From contig NZ_JAFKLZ010000001.1 in NCBI RefSeq assembly GCF_017304615.1, positions 744,001-808,000 on the forward strand: a stretch of DNA of 64,000 nt. Direction: 5' to 3'. Origin of the DNA: Sphingomonas sp. GTDB taxonomy: Bacteria; Pseudomonadota; Alphaproteobacteria; Sphingomonadales; Sphingomonadaceae. Of this stretch, positions 59,891 to 64,000 are shown piece after piece (position 1 is the stretch's first letter; each line of letters opens with the position of its first letter). The notes beneath the pieces are model-generated. The model saw nothing but the letters and a program-made list of their open reading frames with translations, was not told the origin of the DNA and made no database searches. The position numbers and the translations under genes are program-made.

Positions 59891-59966
59891 GCCGGTTTAG
59901 CTCAGCTGGTAGAGCAGCGGTTTTGTAAACCGAAGGTCGCGGGTTCGATTCCTGCAACCGGCACCA
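59891..59966 (+). tRNA. tRNA-Thr (TGT)
   Basis: A 76-nt cloverleaf with encoded CCA: acceptor stem GCCGGTT/AACCGGC, D arm AGCTCAGCTGGTAGAGC, anticodon TGT in TTTGTAA, T loop TTCGATT. No strong terminator is visible in the 8 bp before the convergent gene. Confidence 0.96.
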
Positions 59967-59974
59967 TCCACAAG

Positions 59975-60841
59975 TCAGGCGACGCCAAACGTCCAGCCTT
60001 CGGTTCGGGCGATCTCCGGCGTCAATCGCGCGGGCGTCCACAATTCGGGCCGCCCGACATTGGCGCGCAGCCAGGCGGCGGCCAGTATCGCATCGGTCGA
60101 GTGGTCGTCGTAGCGCGCGAGCGGCGCGTGCGGTTTCGATCCCAATGCCGCCAGCGCCCCATCGAGCGATTCCGGAGTGCGCAGCTTGCTCAGGCCCTTG
60201 CGCAGTCCCGCCGCGCGCGCTGCGATCGCGGTGTAGATTTCGATGATGGCCATGCCCGACGCTGGCGCAGGATCGAACGGCCACACCGCCACCCGCCCGT
60301 CGAGATGGTGGAGCAGGCGCATCCCGGCGAAGCTTGCCTTCGCCACCTGCGCCGCGCCGATCGCGTCGTAGACGGTGGTCGCCTTGCCGAACCCCGCGTC
60401 GTTATGGATCGCCTCCACCCGGCGGAAGTGCAGGAAACTCGCTTTCGCGCCGTCCGCCGCGCCCAGATAGAAATGCGTGCCGCGCCGGCTGTCGAGGAAC
60501 GAGGCCGCACCCAGATCATCGTCCGGGCTGTTCGCATCGACATAGGCCCAGAAGGATTTCGCGTCGGCCTGCGTGCTTTCGCCGGGGAGATACGCGCCGC
60601 GCTCGAGGAACGGTGCACTGAAACTCATGTCGAACCCGACCAGCATCGGCTCGGCGCGATGCGCAAGCAGCCAGGCAAGGATCGCGGTGCGCGACCATAC
60701 GCCGCCCGGCGGATCGACCAGCACCGGCGCGGCCTGGCCCGTCGTGCACACCGCGAGCGCGATCCCCTTGTGCCGCTTGCCCTTCGCGCCCGACCAGTCG
60801 ATCGCAGCGAAGCGGGTGAAATGGTCAGGGGCGCTCGCCAA
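59975..60841 (-). CDS. Hypothetical protein, DUF429-like RNase H-fold
   Basis: A 288-residue protein. The opening FAAIDWSGAKG and MLVGFDMSFSAP, plus a late YDDHSTDAILAAAWLR, give the Asp-rich pattern of DUF429-type RNase H-like proteins (predicted nuclease or ATPase fold). The function is unknown. It overlaps the YjbR gene by 17 bp on the same strand. Confidence 0.65.
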   Translation of the reverse strand: MASAPDHFTRFAAIDWSGAKGKRHKGIALAVCTTGQAAPVLVDPPGGVWSRTAILAWLLAHRAEPMLVGFDMSFSAPFLERGAYLPGESTQADAKSFWAYVDANSPDDDLGAASFLDSRRGTHFYLGAADGAKASFLHFRRVEAIHNDAGFGKATTVYDAIGAAQVAKASFAGMRLLHHLDGRVAVWPFDPAPASGMAIIEIYTAIAARAAGLRKGLSKLRTPESLDGALAALGSKPHAPLARYDDHSTDAILAAAWLRANVGRPELWTPARLTPEIARTEGWTFGVA

Positions 60842-61178
60842 ACGCCGCCCGCTGCGCCTTTGACGCCTTGTCCCACCAGGCGCGCATGATCACCGTCCGC
60901 ACGCGTTCCGGATCGGGTGCGCCGTACCGGACCAGCAAGCCGGGCCAGCCCTCATAATGCGGCGTCTGCCAGAACGTGTCGGGGCCGGTTTCGATCAGCA
61001 CTTCCTTTTCGTGGTGCGGGCTGGGAACGTGGAAGCTGTCGGCCTCGCGGCCGGGCGACACGAACGCCTTCTTGTTCACCTTGGGCGCGAGGTCGCCGTA
61101 GAAACTTTCCATATACGTGTCGGGCAGCGTCAGCGCGAACGCCACGACCTGATCCCAACTATCGAGCGAGTCAGCCAT
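60825..61178 (-). CDS. MmcQ/YjbR-family protein
   Basis: A 117-residue protein of the YjbR (CyaY-like fold) family: ALTLPDTYMESFYGDLAPKV, then FWQTPHYEGWPGLLVRYG and a C-terminal AWWDKASKAQRAAF. Members are predicted double-stranded DNA binders; the role is unproven. It overlaps rarA by 8 bp and the DUF429-like gene by 17 bp, which suggests one transcript. Confidence 0.85.
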   Translation of the reverse strand: MADSLDSWDQVVAFALTLPDTYMESFYGDLAPKVNKKAFVSPGREADSFHVPSPHHEKEVLIETGPDTFWQTPHYEGWPGLLVRYGAPDPERVRTVIMRAWWDKASKAQRAAFGERP

Positions 61179-62487
61179 CGCGCTTTCTCAAGCTGTCCCA
61201 ATAGTCCAACCGCTCCCGTATCCGCTTCTCGAACCCACGATCGGTCGGCGTATAGAAGGTCTGCGGCGCCATTTCCTCGGGCCAGTAATTGTCGCCCGAA
61301 AAGCCATGCGCGGTGTCGGGATCGTAATTGTATCCCTTGCCGTAGCCGATATCCTTCATCAGCTTCGTTGGCGCGTTGAGGATATTCTGCGGTGGCATCA
61401 GCGATCCGGTCTCGCGCGCCGATTTCCACGCCGCGCCCATCGCCTTGTAGCTCGATACCGATTTGGGCGCGGTCGCGAGGTAGAGGCACGCCTGCACCAG
61501 CGCGAGTTCGCCTTCGGGCGAGCCGAGGAAGTCGTACGTGTCCTTGGCCGCGATGCACTGGACCAGCGCGTTGGGATCGGCGAGGCCAATGTCCTCGATC
61601 GCCATCCGCACCAGCCGGCGCAGCACGTAGAGCGGTTCCTCGCCCGCGGTCAGCATCCGCGCGAGGTAATAGAGCGCCGCCTGTGGGTCGCTGCCGCGCA
61701 CCGATTTATGGAGCGCGGAGATGAGGTTGTAATGCCCTTCGCGATCCTTGTCGTACACCGCAACTCGGCGCTGGAGGAATTGGCCGAGTCCCGCCGGGTC
61801 GAGCGGTTCGGGCAGGTCGACAGAAAACAGCGTCTCGGCCTGGTTGAGCAGGAAGCGGCCATCGCCATCGGCGCTCGCCACCATCGCGTCGCGGGCTTCC
61901 GGGTTGAGGGGGAGGGGACGCCCCTCCAATTCCTCGGCGCGGTCGAGCAACTTGGTGAGCGCTGCGTGGTCGAGGCGGTGCAGTATCAGAACCTGCGCGC
62001 GGCTCAGCACGGCGGCGTTGAGTTCGAAGCTGGGATTCTCGGTCGTCGCGCCGACCAAAGTGACGGTGCCGTCCTCGACATAGGGCAGGAAACCGTCCTG
62101 CTGCGCGCGGTTGAAGCGGTGGATCTCGTCCACGAACAGCAACGTGCGCTTGCCGATCCGGGCATGCTCCCGCGCCTCGGCGAACGCTTTCTTGAGATCG
62201 GCGACGCCGGAGAACACCGCGCTGATCGCGACGAAGCGCAGGCCCACCGCGTCGGCGAGCAATCGCGCGATTGTCGTCTTGCCGGTGCCGGGCGGCCCCC
62301 ACAGGATCATCGACGACAGCCGCCCCGCGGCGACCATCCGCCCGATCGCGCCGTCGGGGCCGGTCAGATGTTCCTGGCCGACGACGTCCGACAGCTGTTG
62401 CGGCCGCAGTTTGTCCGCGAGCGGCGCGTTCGCGTGGATCGTGTCGGGAGCGGCTTCGGGTTCGAAACCGGCGAAGAGGTCGGCCAT
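61171..62487 (-). CDS. rarA: Replication-associated recombination protein A
   Basis: A 438-residue clamp-loader-like AAA+ ATPase. Start ATG 62487. Segments: LADKLRPQQLSDVVGQEHL, Walker A GPPGTGKTTIARLLADAVG, Walker B LLFVDEIHRFNRAQQDGFLP, sensor 1 GATTENPSFELNAAVLSRAQ, and the C-terminal SALHKSVRGSDPQAALYYLA with GYNYDPDT-type GYGKGYNYDPDT. RarA (MgsA) acts at stalled forks with SSB. Its promoter is shared with the divergent PadR gene. Confidence 0.96.
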   Translation of the reverse strand: MADLFAGFEPEAAPDTIHANAPLADKLRPQQLSDVVGQEHLTGPDGAIGRMVAAGRLSSMILWGPPGTGKTTIARLLADAVGLRFVAISAVFSGVADLKKAFAEAREHARIGKRTLLFVDEIHRFNRAQQDGFLPYVEDGTVTLVGATTENPSFELNAAVLSRAQVLILHRLDHAALTKLLDRAEELEGRPLPLNPEARDAMVASADGDGRFLLNQAETLFSVDLPEPLDPAGLGQFLQRRVAVYDKDREGHYNLISALHKSVRGSDPQAALYYLARMLTAGEEPLYVLRRLVRMAIEDIGLADPNALVQCIAAKDTYDFLGSPEGELALVQACLYLATAPKSVSSYKAMGAAWKSARETGSLMPPQNILNAPTKLMKDIGYGKGYNYDPDTAHGFSGDNYWPEEMAPQTFYTPTDRGFEKRIRERLDYWDSLRKRDG

Positions 62488-62552
62488 ACGGGGGAAGATA
62501 GGCGCTGCCGCCACCGAATCCCACCCAACACAGTACACCGCGACATTCTTCA

Positions 62553-62589
62553 AAGATATATCTTGACGCAATCGAAATGAGATATATCT
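62553..62589. promoter_or_regulatory. Tandem palindromes, probable PadR operator
   Basis: AAGATATATCTT (62,553-62,564) and AGATATATCT (62,580-62,589) are perfect palindromes 26 bp apart centre to centre, in an AT-rich spacer between rarA and the PadR gene. Two sites on nearly the same helix face fit a dimeric PadR repressor controlling itself and perhaps rarA. Confidence 0.75.
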
Positions 62590-62623
62590 TAGAGCCATCG
62601 TGATATAGAAAGGATTTCCACGA

Positions 62624-63223
62624 ATGTTCTATTATTTTGAAAACCGGGGGCGCCATGGCTGCCATCCCGGCATGCGCGAGGCGATGCGCGGCGGCTGGGG
62701 TCATCATGGCCGCCATTGGGGCGGTCGCGGTGAGCGTAGTAGCGGACGCGGCGAGGGCCGTGCGCGCCGGATGTTCGACGGCGGCGAGCTGCGGCTCGTG
62801 CTGCTCAAGCTGATCGCCGACGAACCGCGCCACGGTTACGACCTGATCCGCGAGATCGAGAACCTGACCGGCGGCGCTTATGCTCCGAGCCCCGGCGTCG
62901 TCTATCCGACCATCACCATGCTCGACGACATGGGCTTCATCGAACAGCAGCAGAGCGAGGGCGCGAAAAAGGCGTTCGCGATCACCGACGCCGGCACCGC
63001 CGAACTGGAGGCCAACAAGGAATTGGTCGACACGCTGTTCGCCCGCCTGACCGCGTTGGGTGAGGAGCGGCAGCGGACCGATTCAAGTTCGGTGCGCCGC
63101 GCGATGGGCAACCTTCGCGAAGTGCTGGTCAACCGGCTGCGCTCGGGCGATGTCGACGACGCGACGCTCCATGAGATCGTCGCCCTGATCGACGAGGCCG
63201 CGCAGAAGATCGAGCGGCTGTAA
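62624..63223 (+). CDS. PadR-family transcriptional regulator
   Basis: A 199-residue protein with a glycine/histidine/arginine-rich N-terminus (first 50 residues), then the PadR winged helix: GELRLVLLKLIADEPRHGYD, PSPGVVYPTITMLDDMGFIE, and a C-terminal dimerisation coil (about 130-199). The His-rich head (HHGRHWGGRG) could bind metal. The palindromes at 62,553-62,589 are its likely operator. It is followed by a DUF2218 gene, a pairing seen with siderophore or iron genes. Confidence 0.92.
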   Translation: MFYYFENRGRHGCHPGMREAMRGGWGHHGRHWGGRGERSSGRGEGRARRMFDGGELRLVLLKLIADEPRHGYDLIREIENLTGGAYAPSPGVVYPTITMLDDMGFIEQQQSEGAKKAFAITDAGTAELEANKELVDTLFARLTALGEERQRTDSSSVRRAMGNLREVLVNRLRSGDVDDATLHEIVALIDEAAQKIERL

Positions 63224-63307
63224 ACAGTGTGAGCGGGATCACCCGTCTCCAGATCCTTCGCCGGCGGCTGGGCATTCCAGCCGCCGGCATTTCACCGGAA
63301 AGCTCCC

Positions 63308-63631
63308 ATGACGATTTCCTCGACCGCGCGCGTGCCGACCGCGAGCGCCAGCAAATACCTCCAGCAGCTCTGCAAGCACTGGCAGCACAACCTGACCGTT
63401 GAATTAACGCCGGACCACGGCACCGTCGTCTTCCCGAAGGACGCTCGTGGGGCGGACTGGCCGGGCGATGCGCTGGTGACGTTCGACGCGGGCGCGGATG
63501 CGCTCGACGTGCGGATCGACGCGAGCGTCGCGGGGCAACTGGAAGGCCTGAAAGGCGCCGTCGCCCGCCACCTGGATCGCTTCGCCTTCCGCGAGGCGCC
63601 GCTGACGTTCGACTGGCAACCCGTCTCCTGA
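63308..63631 (+). CDS. DUF2218 domain protein
   Basis: A 107-residue protein: ARVPTASASKYLQQLCKHWQ, DALDVRIDASVAGQLEGLKG and a C-terminal HLDRFAFREAPLTFDWQ. This matches DUF2218, a small domain often encoded beside siderophore-interacting FAD reductases and PadR regulators. The function is unknown. It is 84 bp after the PadR gene. Confidence 0.82.
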   Translation: MTISSTARVPTASASKYLQQLCKHWQHNLTVELTPDHGTVVFPKDARGADWPGDALVTFDAGADALDVRIDASVAGQLEGLKGAVARHLDRFAFREAPLTFDWQPVS

Positions 63632-63650
63632 TAGCGCCGACTGTCCTCGA

Positions 63651-64000
63651 TTATTTGGCGCAGGCGGCGGCGAGTTGCTTGGCGGCCAACCGTGCGGCGC
63701 GCAGTTGCGTGCGGTCGCCGAAGCTGAGCGCGAACACCGCATCCGGCCGTCCCATCGTGATGTCGAGATCGGTCGCCGAACTCTCGTCGTCGATCGTCGC
63801 CGTCTTCCAGTCGATGTCCCAGCTTTCCTTACCAGCGACCAGATGCGTGGTGCAGGCCGAGGTGGATGACCGTGTCACGGTACGGGGGCCGGCGATCCCA
63901 AAGGCCTGCGCCCGCCCGGCGACGATAGCGCCGTCCAGTCGTGCGCCTGCGGCCCGGGGATCGACGCGTTGAGCGTGACTGGCAGAAGCGACCCCGGCCA
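63651..64000 (-). CDS. Hypothetical exported protein, cut by the right edge
   Basis: An open frame continues from the stop at 63,651 to the window end; the ATG is outside. The visible 116 residues begin with a signal-peptide-like end (GVASASHAQ), followed by GPRTVTRSSTSACTTHLVAG and IDWKTATIDDESSATDLDIT, and end GDRTQLRAARLAAKQLAAAC plus AK. I do not recognise it. It is convergent with the DUF2218 gene. Confidence 0.55.
   Translation of the reverse strand, partial: AGVASASHAQRVDPRAAGARLDGAIVAGRAQAFGIAGPRTVTRSSTSACTTHLVAGKESWDIDWKTATIDDESSATDLDITMGRPDAVFALSFGDRTQLRAARLAAKQLAAACAK

Noticed and set aside
1-64000. CRISPR array or CRISPR-associated transposon
   Set aside because: No regularly spaced direct repeats and no cas genes are visible, so guide-RNA targeting of the TniQ is not supported.

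Overview
The window looks like a chromosomal piece of a high-GC alphaproteobacterium of the order Sphingomonadales, most likely Sphingomonas or a close relative. Pointers are a PEPxxWA-CTERM sorting signal, a PopZ (DUF2497) protein, a DUF6628 protein, GTTC-N7-GTTC LexA boxes of the alphaproteobacterial type, and the lapA-pyrF-trpF-trpB-trpA-accD-folC gene order. It splits into an accessory island (about 1-25,166) and a conserved core (about 25,174-64,000), with a tRNA-Cys gene at the junction.

Accessory part, left to right. (1) 1-7,844 holds the SOS mutasome genes dnaE2 (cut by the window edge), imuB and imuA, all on the minus strand. They are not contiguous: a tRNA-like sequence and an HNH nuclease gene lie between dnaE2 and imuB, and a two-gene RTX metalloprotease/membrane protein unit lies between imuB and imuA. 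Each mutasome gene has its own perfect LexA box. (2) 7,996-8,943 is a trypsin-like protease gene. (3) 9,020-15,229 is a tightly overlapping minus-strand operon of a Tn7-like transposition machine: sORF1, tnsA, sORF2, tnsB, tnsC, tniQ/tnsD. (4) 15,348-17,329 carries two convergent genes whose products look like transposase relatives without a DDE triad; the second has a fourth LexA box and a nine-codon leader ORF. (5) 17,558-24,958 looks like cargo: an ArsR-like regulator, an unknown protein coupled to a DEDDh exonuclease, a GHKL ATPase with a C-terminal PD-(D/E)xK-like nuclease, a cytosine-5 DNA methyltransferase with a divergent HTH regulator across a shared palindromic operator, and a large unknown protein. 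(6) 25,098-25,166 reads as the transposon right end: a TGTCGG terminus and 22-bp-phased repeats, ending 8 bp from the CCA of tRNA-Cys. The left end was not found and may lie outside the window.

Core part. 25,426-28,198: pcm-like gene, tolC, popZ. 28,368-32,469: exported S9 peptidase, PEP-CTERM protein, L,D-transpeptidase, CAP protein. 32,514-39,459: valS (with two stretches of foreign-looking codon use), a MATE pump, hemB, two tandem GNAT acetyltransferases and a lipoprotein. 39,543-46,750: tRNA-Arg, a small lipoprotein, then a pentose-phosphate block rpiA, tkt, tal, gnd and two HAD phosphatases. 46,865-49,389: a Rieske oxygenase and an AmpG-like permease. 49,418-56,400, minus strand: lapA-pyrF-trpF-trpB-trpA-accD-folC-DUF6628 with two embedded small membrane proteins. 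56,440-64,000: patatin phospholipase, EEP-fold hydrolase, tRNA-Thr, a DUF429-like protein, YjbR, rarA, a PadR regulator with two palindromic operators, DUF2218 and a gene cut by the right edge. Paired palindromic intergenic repeats occur at four core sites and once inside folC; I saw none in the island.

How it may fit together: the island combines a tRNA-targeted Tn7-like transposon, a restriction-like module and an SOS mutagenesis cassette, and LexA boxes on both the mutasome genes and the transposase-like gene suggest that DNA damage controls both. There is no stretch above 300 bases without a gene.
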